Part shown: piece after piece, positions 20,379 to 32,970 of the stretch
Layout: the number at the start of each line of letters is the position of its first letter
How positions within the stretch are numbered: position 1 is the stretch's first letter
Assembly (NCBI RefSeq): GCF_040183065.1
Contig: NC_091132.1
Coordinates: 87,930,606 to 87,994,605, forward strand
Direction: 5' to 3'
Source of the DNA: Periplaneta americana
Taxonomy: Eukaryota; Arthropoda; Insecta; Blattodea; Blattidae
DNA length: 64,000 nt
Notes under the pieces: generated by a model
What the model was told of the DNA's origin: nothing
The model's database searches: none
What the model saw: only the letters and a program-made list of their open reading frames with translations
Made by a program: the position numbers and the translations under genes

Positions 20379-22919
20379 GTGGGGAAATGTAACTTGTTCT
20401 ATTCCAGCAGGACTCTGCGATGGCACATACAGCCAAAATTCTCAGATATTGAAATTTTGGTAATATTTTATCATTCGACTCAAGCATATTCTATTCTAAG
20501 CACTTAAAAATTAAGTAACATAGGCCTAAATGATCTTTTTCAGGCTCGTATTTGTTCTTGTATTTCTTGTAGACGCAAATGCAAAATAAAAAAGTTAATT
20601 TATTTCTTAAAAAGTAATGTTTAACAGTACTCTGTGTGTTGTTGCTACAGGATTATGTATGTTGTCATTTTATTACTTACCGCACATGTTATCTTATAAT
20701 CTGTTATAACAGTTATAGTACTTTTTGGGAGGAGATTTCTGTGGAAACCAGGCAATATTTTGTGTAATCTACTTACATGGCGTGTGAACAATGTCGATAA
20801 GATCGAGAAAAAATACAATCGTGCAAAACTACTATAACGAAATAATATGCATGAGGTCTACCTACGATTTATTAACATCACTACAAACAAAAATGTTTTC
20901 TTGGCATGTCTGAGTGAAAAAGAGTTCTGATACTTTACATCTTCATACTAAAATGCAATACACACAAAACATATTAAGAGAATTGTCCGTTAAATCTTAC
21001 CATTAAACTTCTTTCGTTTCATTTCACACGATATTGCAGCACAACATCCGTTATTCAGCTGTTGTATTATATACTGTTGTGTGAGTCAGTAATAGCTTCG
21101 CGGTTTGAAAAGCTTACTTCATTCTGTAAAAAAGGAAAAAATAAATAAAAAAAATCCATTATCAAGGATCAATATAGCTCTTGCACATACCTATAGAAAC
21201 AACTGACGATTACGCTTGTTACAGTTCACTTGAATTTGATTGCGAGGAATAATCTAAATTACTGCATCTTAACCAAGCAGATGGGAACAAAGCTGTTGAC
21301 GCAATGCATGGCTTGTCTGTGCACTCGTTTCTTTTTATCTTAGTCCGTTACATGGTCCTTGTTTATAGATATTATTTGTAAACTAATACATCATAAAACA
21401 GAAAGATAAAATAAAAAAGTAATATACATTTATAAATGGATACTTAACAGTAGAAAGGTGCAAAGTATCAAATATATGAACATTATTTATTAATAAATAA
21501 CTTTTGATCTTGAACAATTTTAAGAATATATATGTTTTAAAATTGAATTGATAGTACTTACGACAACTTTTAACCAATCTTCAGCACTAGTTTGATACTA
21601 AAATTAGCACACTGAGAGAGTTAATTTCCATAAACATTTCTTATGTACTATGATCCATTTATTATCCACAGATCTGTTAATTTCTGCAAATACTTTCATT
21701 AAAGCGATTTTACAGACTTTCAGCAAATCACTGTCACCGCTTGGAACTGAATTTCACCGACTTTCATCATGATTATCATACATTCTATGTTGACGTCATT
21801 GTACTGGAATGGCAGTAGAGAGACCCAACAGAAATGTTGAAAATGTTGATTAATTTTGGTCATATACTTATAAAATAAAGCTATTTTCTACTCGGGTGTC
21901 AGTTCACTGCATTTTATTCTGCATTTTCATGCCCTTACAATAAACAGAAACGTGCTAATTTAATTATATTCCTTCCATTTTCTGGATTTTTAACATTAGG
22001 AATTGGAAAGTTTAAAACAGACCAGCTGTGTCATCTAGGGATAATAGTTTGTTTTCATGTAATTCATAGGCCTACATTACGTACGTATTATGTTGTATGT
22101 ATATATAAGATATATCTACGGTGATCTTCCTGTTTGTAGAAAAACACCATAGTATATAATCAATAATGCCTTCTGTCGTAACTTTACTATTAACACAGCA
22201 AATAAACAACGGAAGGAAATCAAAACGAATGGCACATTGCACATTTTTTTATGAGAGAGCCCTGATAACTTTGCACCACTGCCACCTTTGAGTGATCTTA
22301 ATAACACTCTACAATCTTCTGTGGATGTAGACCTGTTGATATGTAATTTGGCAATTTCCACCATTCTAATGAAATATCACATTTTTCTTTTAATTTTGCC
22401 ACTTAGCACCTTTCCAATGTTATGTATCCAAATACTAATAGCCAATAAGAGCATAAAATGGCTAATAAATAAAAATGTTCTCTGTCGGTTTTCTTCTGAA
22501 TTGATTATACACATAATAAGTTATCCACATTCGATGTGGAACAAAATTTCCAAACATTTACACATTCACTACACTGAGGTACACTTCAAATAGGACGTGT
22601 TGAGAGAAAAGTTGAGGTCACAACTTGTAAAATACAGCTATCCACTGGATAAAATCACATTCATTTCAAAAGGATGGCAGAAAATTGCGTTAAACGTTTA
22701 AGTGGTTGGTGGTTGTGGGATTTCAAACAATCTTAGGTCACTCGCATGATGAGCATCATCTTAGCATATAAATCGTGTAACAAAGAACTTGAACTTTTAA
22801 TGAATATCATAACCAGTGCAAGAAAATAAATGCAGCATTCTCTGCTCAAGTATCTACTAATATCTTAAATGTAATAAACATACGATGATATTGAAACTTA
22901 ATTTATTTTTCCAATAACA
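20379..22919. other. long stretch without recognised features
   Basis: AT-rich. Small open frames at 21383-21577, 22116-22364 and 22288-22593 have no recognisable domains or supporting context and are not called as genes. Confidence 0.4.
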
Positions 22920-22922
22920 TTA

Positions 22923-24046
22923 GACTAGACGTCAGTTTGGAAGGCGGTCGGCTGCTAGCGTTTGAGTCGAGAGAGACACATAGTGAGAGAAAGGCAATGT
23001 ACAGCATTGCCACATCGTACTTCACGCGGCGCGCAATACAAGTAGCTGAGGAGAGAATATCAATTTTAAAAAGACAATAATGACCTTAGCCGTTAATTAT
23101 TGCAAGCATGACAAACCTTTTATCAGGACATTATCAAATCCTACGTTCTATTAATAATGCTTATACCAAGTTTTAAGATTTTTATATGCGGTATTATTAT
23201 TATTGTTATTATTATTATTATTATTATTGTTATCACACAGTTTTAATACGAAGTGTATACGGTGTATTACTAGAAAAAATGATACACTATTTAAGTAGAA
23301 ATTGTATTTAGGTCTATTTCTAGGCGCAAATTATTTTAGCTAATTAAATACCCTAAAACAATAACTACGAGTACCATGTTATATTGTCACATTTCGGTCA
23401 CATTTAATATAAATTAGGATTTAATAAATATTCAGTACTTGGTTTTAATGGAAGTCGCTGATTTTCTCATCAGTCCCGTCAGATTCTTCAGAGTCGGATT
23501 CTCGAAGGTACATATCTAATACTGTACGTCGCAGCACACTTTTATTAAAATCGTCTAATTCTGAGACTGTTTTTCACGACGAGGATGTTTTCCAGGAGAA
23601 CGAAATGTGGCAGTTCCGCTTACATTAAAAGATTTGCTTCCTTCACTAACAATTCTTTGCACGGTTCGCAAACCCACACCACATGCTTCTGCAGTCTTCT
23701 CCTGCGCGTTGGCAACGTTGCGGCCAGCACCATGATGCCCGGCAGAGTTCTGCTCGTTAATGTTTTTAAAATAATTATACACCTTAAACACTATTTCCCG
23801 CGCCTGCCTGTGCAGTACTTGTCTTTTTATAGTATCTCCTTCCATTTATTTATCTTACACATACATAGTATATGTTAGTTTTACTTATTCGATGTTTTAA
23901 AACACTCACACGTGAACAAAGTAACTCGAGAAGCACTTGTTACTGACTGATTCTGATTGGTTCTCCTGTTGAAGCTTGTGACGTCACATGCCATACAGGT
24001 TACGGCGCATCTAGTAGCCGTCCGCCTTCCGAATTGCCGTCTAGTC
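22923..24046 (-). mobile_element. TIR transposon carrying a truncated transposase N-terminus
   Basis: Ends match over ~35 bp: GACTAGACGTCAGTTTGGAA on the left and GACTAGACGGCAATTCGGAA on the right, both continuing GGCGG. TTA precedes the left end and TAATTA follows the right end, compatible with a TA or TWA target. The minus strand encodes an N-terminal DNA-binding part at 23462-23845. At 1124 bp with no catalytic core, it is a deletion derivative. Confidence 0.75.
23462..23845 (-). pseudogene. transposase N-terminal domain relic
   Basis: MEGDTIKRQVLHRQAREIVF opens a helix-turn-helix-like domain (ACGVGLRTVQRIVSEG) followed by a basic FRSPGKHPRRE linker. This arrangement is seen at the start of DDE transposases that are common in insects. 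A one-base insertion shifts the frame after PRREK. The continuation VSELDDFNKSVLRRTVLDMY and LRESDSEESDGTDEKISDF is readable in the next frame down to 23458. I cannot assign the superfamily with certainty. Confidence 0.6.
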
Positions 24047-24049
24047 TAA

Positions 24050-24690
24050 TTAGGTCTCCATATTTAAATTCATGCATCTGCTTCTTCAAAGAAATAAAAA
24101 AAAAACTCTATCCCGAGCTACATCTTTGTAATAATCTGTGTTACAATGTATAAAAAACGAAAATATATTTGAAGAAAATACGCAGATCTATGTAAGTTCA
24201 CACAAAATCTAACGAAATTTTCCCCAAAATTAACTGTCCGCATTTACAATATTAGTGCGCAAGATCTACAAGTGGATTAGGCTAACCCTCACATTCAGTA
24301 TTACCTCCACTTCCTTGACCATTGGATGCTCAGAAATGTCAGCCCAGTTCCCAGTTTCACACGTTTAAAGGACTTTACAACAGTCTTCAGAACTTTCACA
24401 ACAGTGTTAGGAATGGATGTTTCTATTTTTCTGATTAGAATATCAGAAATCCCTGTAGTTGCAAACTACACTTAATGCTAATTGTCTGCGAAGCTTGGAA
24501 CTTGTAAAAATAAGTAGTCGTTAACGTTTCCTAGAATACTCTTACTCAAATATAAATTCGCGTTATGTACCGGTACTTAGTTTTACTTCCCTTCGGAAGG
24601 AAATGATTTCAATAATTTGTATAGCTTTTGAAAGCCCATCATCCTCGACCAAATTTGAACATACGATTCTAGAATTCAATTAAAATTGTG

Positions 24691-24754
<64 letters not shown>

Positions 24755-24801
24755 CAGCAGTAGCAGTAGCAGTAGCAGTAGTAGTAGTAGTAGTAGTAGT
24801 A

Positions 24802-24843
<42 letters not shown>

Positions 24844-25953
24844 GTGTATAATTTTCACACCACTGCTGCCACTGTACTGTTCTCTTACCAAAGGTATTTA
24901 AAATGTCAGTCTGCCACTATACATTAATTATTTTATTGGACGTAGTGTTCGAGCATATAACAACATTGAAAGACAAATTAAAACCAAGAATTCAAAAGGA
25001 AGGTTTGAACTACCGTTCTCTCGCAGACCACCCAGTATAGGTTTACTTGAAGTGTGGTTGCATGTTTATATACAGAATGTATGTCACTTCGTACCTACGT
25101 GCATTCCATTCTTTCAATGCTTCCGTTACTCCACCCATATCCTTCTGTCTTCCTGGTGGTATTCAGTTCCATATTCGTCACGAAATTTTCTCGTCACTTT
25201 ATAGACCTAGGATTGCCATTTTTGTAATTCTTCTGTCTTTTGCAGTAATACAATTACTTATGTTTGATTTATTTTATCACTGTATGCTTCAGTTTTAATT
25301 CATGATTTATAATGTCGCTTTTCTTGACTCCATATGACTAGCTTTATGGTGAGATGGCTGCAACGATGGAGAAGGTACGCGAAAACCTATCCTTGCAAGG
25401 GAGTTTAGGGCTAAGAAAAACTGAATATGTGAGCTCGAAGCTTGTTGGTCATTTGTCTCACTCCGAATTTCGCTGTTCCACTGAAGAACTTTAGAGAATT
25501 TTGATGGGGAAGCCGAAAATGGACGTAACGTAGTAGCTATCACATGACGGAAGGTGGGCGAGAAGCATGACAGAACAGCAACAGGATAGGAATGCCGAAA
25601 GGTGTTAAAAGCCTGCACATTGAGTACGATTGCCGCAGTCCTCGCAAGAGGAGGGTTCCGAGCCCTTGCACTGTGCGAGTGATACTCGAGCAAACTCGCC
25701 CCAAGTGCTGAAGATATTATAATGTTGTACTATAGGACACGATAATTCTATTTCACTAGTTAATTAAATTTTGCTCATTCATATCAAACAACTACATTCA
25801 CCCTTTTAAGTTTATTATTATGATGATATTGCAGAATTTTTAAGGTGGTAGCTATACCTTTATGGATAAGAAAAATGACGTTTTCCATTTAGTTGACGCA
25901 ATATGTATTTTTTTTTTATTTTTTGCGATGAGAGAATTTCTTAGTTATATCTA
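24050..25953. other. no gene recognised; contains a compound trinucleotide repeat
   Basis: Apart from the repeat at 24689-24842 nothing is identifiable. The 128-codon minus-strand frame at 25307-25693 lies in a slightly GC-richer patch but has no domain I recognise. Confidence 0.35.
24689..24842. repeat. compound (GTA)n/(GCA)n/(TAA)n microsatellite
   Basis: About 38 GTA units with a few GCA interruptions around 24755-24780, then about 13 TAA units. Confidence 0.95.
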
Positions 25954-26982
25954 GAGTCCTGCGTTTGGTTACTTTGAGTACAAGTTAGATGCTCATGGAT
26001 CAAACTAGCTTCGCTTGCAACGGAGAGCTCTGACTCATCTCCCCGCTCCATTTCGTGTGTTTACGTCTGCTTACTCGTGGTCTGCCTGTATAGACACTGA
26101 ACAATGTGAATACTACTTACGTACAAAATATACTATCACGTGTATTTAAAAGCAAACTAAATATATATTTAAAGTCGTCTTATGGACAACAGAAAATTAT
26201 TCTCACAATAGGTAAAAAGCATCTAGATTCTAGAAAGACTTACTTTTTTGTTTCACAAATATATTTTTCATACAAAAAGTAAAAAACCTATCCTCATTAG
26301 CTCTCTCATATTTACAAAGTTTTTAATATTTAAATATTGAACTTTTTAAAATAAATACATATTTTTTTTGTCAAAGTGAAAATGAGTGTAGAAGTACCGT
26401 AAATAATATGATAATTTATTAAAAGGATTGAAATTTGAATATTCACAATTAAAAATGAGTTAATATTGAAATACATGAAATATATTTTGCTCCTGATGTT
26501 TCAACTCTTGTTCATTTACAAATGTTTGTGGGTTCTTTTTGTATTATCTCTCTAGTGCCAGATTACAGAAATTAATTATGAATAGGCATATTTGTTTTGC
26601 ACGTGAGCGTTATAACTGGACGCAGTATAAGTATGTACACATCTATAAGTGCCGATAAATAAATGGTTGTAAATTACAATACTACATTAAACCATAGTAA
26701 AAACAAAATTATTTACACAGATTACTTGCTTTACGAGTCTCCACACATACAAGTGACCGTAAACATTATTGTTTCAAAATAAAAATTTCTCCTTCTTTCC
26801 TAATGAAGTGCTCTCTACCAAATTCTTCTGTTGGAGCACTCATTTCCAACCGTATATAGCTTTGTTTTCCTTTGATATGTTCACTGAACATCAGACCTGA
26901 AGTGTGTATGACTCGCTATACTCCGTACATACCTATTTTGTTGCGGATTCTCGGAGGCTTTAGGTAACCAAACGCAGGACTC
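25954..26982. mobile_element. non-coding TIR transposon with perfect TIRs and long target duplication
   Basis: GAGTCCTGCGTTTGGTTAC at the left is mirrored perfectly at the right. Directly outside lies the repeat TAGTTATATCTA (ends at 25953; repeated from 26983), up to 12 bp. Because the sequence at the TIR edge is itself CTAG, the true TSD is ambiguous between about 8 and 12 bp. That length would suit a Mutator-like, P or similar superfamily. No transposase is present in the 1.03-kb interior. Confidence 0.75.
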
Positions 26983-27321
26983 TAGTTATATCTAATAGTG
27001 CCCGAGATATGGTCATTATAATGTGCGCATGTCACATAGCCTATCATTTTAAATTTTTGCCGCTTGTTTTCAGAAACTTTAATTTTTATGCCTTTATATC
27101 TATAGTGGTCTTTGAAGATCATTTTCACTTCAGCTTTCAGTATTGTATCATCGACATAACATAATAATGTTCTATTATTTCTGCTGAACATATACCCTTT
27201 TCGTAGTTTCGTTTATAAAGTTATTTCATCCATTTAATAAGTAAACTTAGTCATCTGAAATTAAGATATAGGCTTAAGTTATAATAGCTTCTTCAGAAAA
27301 GCAACTTCAAAAAGCAAGTAC

Positions 27322-27421
27322 AATGCATACATTTTATCTTTCCTCGCTCGCATGTGTGTAGCTGTGGTGTGCACTGCCGCTTCCTTTCTTCATCCGCGAG
27401 CGTGGAAAGATAAAATGTAAG
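27322..27421. repeat. ~28-bp-arm hairpin
   Basis: TACATTTTATCTTTCCTCGC pairs with the complement of GCGTGGAAAGATAAAATGTA, leaving a loop of ~40 bases. It abuts the Tigger-like element at 27429 and could be a small MITE; no TSD was seen. Confidence 0.6.
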
Positions 27422-27428
27422 CACTATA

Positions 27429-28138
27429 CAGTAAAACCTTGGATTACGAGTGTAATTCGTTTCCAAAACGTGCTCTTAATTGAAAACTCATATCAAACCG
27501 ACTTTCTCTATAAGAAAATAATGCAAACTCAGATTAATTCGTTTCACAACTTTTTATGCATATAAAATACAGTATAATTGAAGTAAAATTAAATACAATA
27601 CTGCAACACAAATTACTTTACTGTATTTTGTTTTTGAGTGTCTTTAACTTATTTTACTGCTTAGTAAACATAAAGAAAATATTTTCACTATCATTAACGG
27701 AATCACTTCTGACTGCTTGACTGACTGAAATCTTTTGCTTGACTAAGAACCTATCCAATGACACCTGCCTTTGCCACATTTTGAGGATTTTGCGGAAATG
27801 TGACATTGCGTTGTCGTTAAACTGATTAATCGAACGCATTGCTACAACCTTATCAGGGTGGTGAATTTGAACAACATTTTGTAATGTTTTCCACTTTTTA
27901 CACACCTCTTCAATCTCATTTGAAGCGAGGAATTCGTCAGCTCTTTTCTCCTCTTCCTCCACAGATGAGATCCCCTCCATTGCTTCTTGCTGTTGCTCGC
28001 GAAGCAAGTTACATCCAACAATATAAATCGTGCTGCTCGTATTTCAGACTTCGCTCGTTTATCAAACAAAAATGTTTCCTCATTGTTTGCTCGTTTTGCA
28101 AAATACTCGCAAACCAAGTTACTTGTAATCCATTACTG
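27429..28138 (-). mobile_element. Tigger/pogo-type transposon remnant
   Basis: Left end CAGTAAAACCTTGGATTACG and right end (complement) CAGTAATGGATTACAAGTAA are Tigger-type TIRs. Both are flanked by TA (27427-27428, 28139-28140). The interior on the minus strand retains only the C-terminal tail of the transposase, so this is an internally deleted copy. Confidence 0.8.
27654..28007 (-). pseudogene. Tigger transposase C-terminal tail
   Basis: The stretch EIEEVCKKWKTLQNVVQIHH, then PDKVVAMRSINQFNDNAMSH and FRKILKMWQRQVSLDRFLVK matches the C-terminal region of Tigger/Jerky-type pogo transposases (typically ...DNAMSHFR..LK.R..Q.SLDRFL). The DNA-binding and DDD catalytic parts are absent, and an overlapping frame (27842-28117) carries further scraps. 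Confidence 0.75.
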
Positions 28139-28264
28139 TATACGTAAATGATAGAAAGTAACTAGTGATTACAATTTAAACATATCAATAAAAATAACAA
28201 CATCTATGGCATTTATCAGAACCCAACACAAAAAGAAAAAAAGTAGGATCTAATATAGCTGAAC

Positions 28265-28895
28265 AAGCGACTCTCAATCTGCCTTACAAACCATTGACGA
28301 TAAATACAACTTGCATTCCATAGCCGTCGAAATTAGATCCCCACTACTTAAATTTGAAGGTCGTATTTGCTTAATGTGGGTGCGCGGCCACACAGGTACT
28401 GAAGGAAACGAAAGAGCGGATACATTAGCGAAGCAAGCAGCCTCAACCAACTCAGAATATAAATATTCCACCTGTCCTATTTCATACATTAAGCAGAGGA
28501 TCAAACACACAACTACACTCAAGTGGACTACATAATGGAACTCTAGTGTTAAAGGCTCTGTGACCAAGAAATTATTCTTTCCCAATGTACAAGACAGACT
28601 ATGTTGTAGTCTGTTCTCAACCGACTTCTTTTTCGCTCAATTTATGACCGGCCATGGAAAATTCGGTTCCTACTTTGAAAGATTTAGGATCAAAAGTGCA
28701 GAAGAATCTCTGTGCATATGCAAAGACAATCAGACTGTTGAACATTTGATTTTTCACTGTCCAGTGTTCGAAAGAAAAAGACACTTTTTAAGATATATCT
28801 CGGACTGCAATTTAAATTACTGCACACCCCTTTACCATTTACTTAGGAAAAATGTTATAAACAATTCATAGAGTTTATACACCACATCCACGCAA
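28265..28895 (+). mobile_element. LINE fragment with RNase H domain
   Basis: Begins inside an RNase H domain (DSQSALQTIDDKYNLHSI, from 28269) and continues through ICLMWVRGHTGTEGNERADT, the conserved His- and Asp-containing end of the domain. A nonsense TAA at 28533 interrupts it; the same frame resumes and ends with a Cys/His motif (CICKDNQTVEHLIFHCP). RNase H plus a terminal CCHC-like motif indicates an I/R1/LOA/Outcast-type non-LTR element. Both 5' and 3' parts are missing. Confidence 0.75.
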
Positions 28896-29975
28896 ATGAT
28901 GTATGTTCATATTTGCTTGGACGTTCCCATATTGTTGATGTAAATGGAAAAAGAAGTGCTGTAGCTCCAATTAAGTGTGGTGTTCCTCAGGGCTCTATTC
29001 TTGGTCCATTTCTGTTTCTTATTATGATAAATGACTTGCCATACAATGTGTCGGCTAAAACTATAATGTATGCTGACGATACAACTTTTGTTATCACACA
29101 TAATAATACTGCTGAGTTAGATTTTATGAAGCAAGCTGTATTTGCTGAAATAAGAAAGTGGTTTTCAATTAATGGATTTATTGTTAATGATGAAAAAAAC
29201 TCATGTGTTAACTCTAAGTTTGAAACAAACCCAAAATAATGTGATAAATTAATCTGTAAAGATGCTGGGTATGTATCTGGATCCTAAACTAAGGTGGAAC
29301 AGCCATGTCAGTTATGTATGTAAAAGAATTTCTAGAGTAATTTATCTCTTGAGAAGTATCATGTACAAGATTCCCAAACATTATTTAAAACAAGTTTACT
29401 ATGCACTATTTGAAAGTATTATTAGATATGGATTACTTTTATATGGAAATAGTCCTGATCTTCCAAACATTTTTTTACTGCAGAAAAAGGCAGTTCGTAT
29501 GTTAACAATGTCACCACCCAGACTATCATGTAGATCTCTTTTCAGGAATGAAAAGATTATGACAATCTACAATCTATATATTTTTTAACTTTTAATGTAT
29601 GTAAACAAGTATAGCTGATCTGCATCGCTATGAAACCAGAAATAATGATCAATTAAACGTACCACATGTCAGGTTGCAAAAAACATAATCAAGCTATGTA
29701 ATTACTGTAATAAAAGTATATAATAAGATACCAACAATTATAAAGGCACTTAATGAAACACAATTTAAATTTCAGCTTAAGAGATGGCTACAAAATAATC
29801 CCTTTTATAGCATGAATGAATTTTTTGAAAATGATGTAGTATTTTAGTTAAATTTTATTATTTTTTACTCTTTTAATATTTTAAATATTGACATATTTTT
29901 TTTTATATTATTGCATTGACGAGGCCTCTTGTATTCTTGTACTTTCAGGCAAATAAAGAATATGAATATGTAAAT
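28896..29975 (+). mobile_element. 5'-truncated LINE with reverse-transcriptase palm
   Basis: Starts at SYLLGRSHIVDVNG and includes GVPQGSILGPFLFL and the catalytic YADDTTF motif. After a frameshift near 29240 the thumb region runs MLGMYLDPKLRWNSHV, ALFESIIRYGLLLYG, IFLLQKKAVRML. Further frameshifted pieces reach FKFQLKRWLQNNPFY by 29815. The 3' end is a short AT-rich trailer with AATAAA and a degenerate GAATATGAATATG tail. It belongs to the CR1/L2/Jockey group; no RNase H, so it is unrelated to its left neighbour. Confidence 0.75.
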
Positions 29976-30499
29976 TAATGATGATATAAAATCCTAATGC
30001 ACTATCTAAAACAAGATGTCTCTCTTTGGGACATAATAATAGTAATAACAACAATAACTATGTTTGTATTATAGATTTTACTATTGTTCAGTATTTGATG
30101 ACAAGTATATAGTTTGTAACCGTAAGTAATTTTGTTTTTATTTCTTTACTATTGCAAACCAACTATATAATAGGTGTTTAATTTGTAACTAAGCCAATTT
30201 TGTGCATTATCTCTTTACTATTGCTTAAAATTATGTATAAAATCGCAAATTTATGTAATATTCTTGCAATTTCTCTACACCTTCGATTATAATTTCTAAT
30301 TTTATTTAAAGTAATTATTGCATAAGGTATTTAGTATTGTTTACTGTCTATTAATTAGTGTATTTATATTGTAACTATGACTCAGGCCTACTACTACTTC
30401 TTTAAAATTGTGTATTATCTCTACATAATGTATTTCACATGTAACAAACTATAACCATAATATATCAAAGGTAAAATAGGGTTTCAATATTTTGATAAC

Positions 30500-30536
<37 letters not shown>

Positions 30537-31425
30537 GTGACCTCTTTTAACTGTCTACAATACACGATATCATGTTGGTGAAATATGAATGAGGAAAAGA
30601 AGTTAGGATAATTTCTAAAGATCTGTGGTTGAATAAGAAGTTAAGATATAAAACAACTTAAGAAACCCAATTAAAATTTAAAAAAGATTGCATGCATTTT
30701 TAAGGTAGATAGCTGGAGTTTCTTTAAGATATAAAAAAGAATGATAGCATCCGGAAAGAAACTATATACCGGTAACTTAAAAAAAAAGATGGAGACGAAT
30801 AAAAATAACAAGGTTTCTACATATACAATGGATGATATCTTTTATTGTAGAATTTAGAGTCAAAGAAATGTAGGATGACCAAGACAACCTTGAGAGACTA
30901 TCTGCCATATATTCCAACGGGGATAGGAACGAGTCAGTAGGCCCAAGACCTGAAGTTGATGACGATTATTAAATAAAATAGTAACGGACTTGGTGTTTCC
31001 TCGACTAATTGCATTTCCAATTTCCAGAAAAAAATGTAGCAACATGTTTTGCTTTTACTTCAGTTTTATCTCGAGTATATGTATATTACGAGTTTTATTA
31101 GCTGCTCTGAAACATGTTTTTCTTCCAGTAGGCATGTATGTTTTATATTTACAAAACGAATAAAAATTAAAGATTTCCGGACAAAATTTCCGGTTGGTTA
31201 CTCTATGAATTTCCAGTTTCATAAGCAATGTCTCTTTTAAACATTGTGATACTATAACGGTGTATGATTTTCGAATGAGAAGAATCGTAAAATGAGTTTT
31301 AGCATCATCGCGTAGGTTCTAAAGACTTCTACGATGTCGCTAGAACTTGTGGTAAAGAACAGAACTGGGTTAATGCTAGTAGGTAAAGTATTCCAGTGGT
31401 ACTAATATATATTTTTTATTTTTTA
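29976..31425. other. no gene recognised
   Basis: AT-rich, with a (TAA)n run at 30499-30536. No open frame or repeat structure I can support. Confidence 0.4.
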
Positions 31426-31588
31426 AATATTTTAGGAGAAAAATTCGCTCCGGCGCCGGGGATCGAACCCGGGTCCTTGGTTCTACGTACCAAGCGCTCT
31501 AACCACTGAGCTACGCCGAATTCAATCCACAGCACCGGATCGAACTTTCCTCCTTCGATGTTTCCTTTTGTGGACTGACTCCAAGTTA

Positions 31589-31649
<61 letters not shown>

Positions 31650-31833
31650 GTCAACATAAGTTATATGTGCCTAACTTGGAGTCAGGCCACAAAGGGAAGC
31701 ATCGAAGGAGGAAAGTTCGATCCGGTGCTGTGGATTGAATTCGGCGTAGCTCAGTGGTTAGAGCGCTTGGTACGTACAACCAATGACCCGGGTTCGATCC
31801 CCGGCGCCGGAGCGAATTTTTCTCCTAAAATAT
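31426..31833. mobile_element. inverted pair of tRNA-derived SINEs around an (AT)n core
   Basis: Two ~168-bp arms are near-perfect reverse complements: left 31426-31592, right 31666-31833. An (AT)n run (31592-31644) lies between them. Each arm has its tRNA-like head outermost and its tail against the AT run. Both heads keep an excellent tRNA shape: 7-bp acceptor stem, GCTCAGTGGTTAGAGC D-arm and CGGGTTCGATCCCCG T-arm. The left copy's anticodon stem (CTTGG/CCAAG) encloses a 9-base loop, so neither is a normal tRNA gene. Confidence 0.85.
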
Positions 31834-32076
31834 TAAGTGTCAGTATTACGATAAATTCTGTAGTTCAAATTAATATGTCTATAATATTCCAGTGGTATTC
31901 AATCCTTTTGCTAGCGTACCCCAAAGTACATTTCCTTTACTTTCGTACTCCCGAATTACATTGCAATTATATAAGAAATGAAAAATAATATTTTCGTTAT
32001 ATGCAAAATGAATTATTATTATTATATTATTATTATTATTATATTATACTGATGCAATAATAATATAACAATAGTA

Positions 32077-32134
<58 letters not shown>

Positions 32135-32670
32135 TGATGATGATTTAACCTAAGTGAAATGTTATTAAGCAAGGAAAAACAAGAGCTGATATTGTAAACG
32201 AAAACATGTAAACTACAATAATTATCAACAAGTATAATAAAATAAATGTCGGCATTTTTATATACACAGTCAGTGGGATGCACACCCCTTGAGATACGAG
32301 TACCGGTACCATAGATTGAATACCACTGGGTTATCTGATGGTACATATTACATAAGTGCAATGGGTTCATTGGGATAATCATATACGACTCTGCAGGTTT
32401 AATACTGTAATTGAAAGGTTCAGAGCCATGGTGTGCCAAGTGCCATTTATTAAAAACGGAGAAAGCAAGTGTTAAAGTTAAGTGAATACCATAGTTTAAT
32501 GAAGATTGACATATCATTTAGTTTTAATGTGTATACTTTATATTACTTGCTATATGTTTCCATTGAATTATGGTAATAACCTTATTTTAACCCTTGTTTT
32601 CTATGGTTTTAGTAAATGGTGCTTGGCCCACTATGGATCTGAACCCTTCAATTGTACCTTAGGTCAAGAA
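31834..32670. mobile_element. hAT-type MITE followed by a second inverted repeat
   Basis: CAGTGGTATTCAATC at 31890 is mirrored by GATTGAATACCACTG ending at 32328, a hAT-like TIR pair (439 bp); no convincing TSD. Inside are (ATT)n and (TAA)n runs that are themselves complementary (32015-32138). A separate palindrome follows at 32395-32670: GGTTCAGAGCCATGGTGTGC on the left corresponds to GGTTCAGATCCATAGTGGGC on the complement of the right. Confidence 0.65.
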
Positions 32671-32970
32671 ATGATAGCGTTGTACATTTTTTGAAAGTAT
32701 AGTTCATATTTCGTGGAAAAGTGCCAAGTCGCCTAGGCTCTATACACATAGGCCTACTGAAAAATAGTACCGGCGCGCGGCGTCGGGATTTTTAATGATT
32801 CTCCAGCGTTTCTGCCAGAGAATTTGCCCTCTCACAACAAGTGAAGTGACGAGAAATTTCTCTCAGTATAAAAACATAATATTTAAAGATATTAGGTATT
32901 GATCCACATTGGAAAATTTACAGATGTTGTAGCCTAAGTGCGTAAGATTTAGAGTAGCTATGTTTCAAGG

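Noticed and set aside
20056-20487. Open frames of 78-143 codons across the hexamer repeat
   Set aside because: They translate the microsatellite (poly-Leu, Ile-Val, Asn-Ser); no start context or domain.
24676-24927. Poly-Val and poly-Tyr open frames
   Set aside because: Direct translation of the GTA/TAA repeat.
25307-25693. 128-codon minus-strand open frame
   Set aside because: No family recognised and no supporting context.
31450-31811. Two genuine tRNA genes
   Set aside because: Acceptor, D and T arms fold well, but the copy with a pairing anticodon stem has a 9-base loop, the other has a mismatched stem, and both sit in SINE arms.
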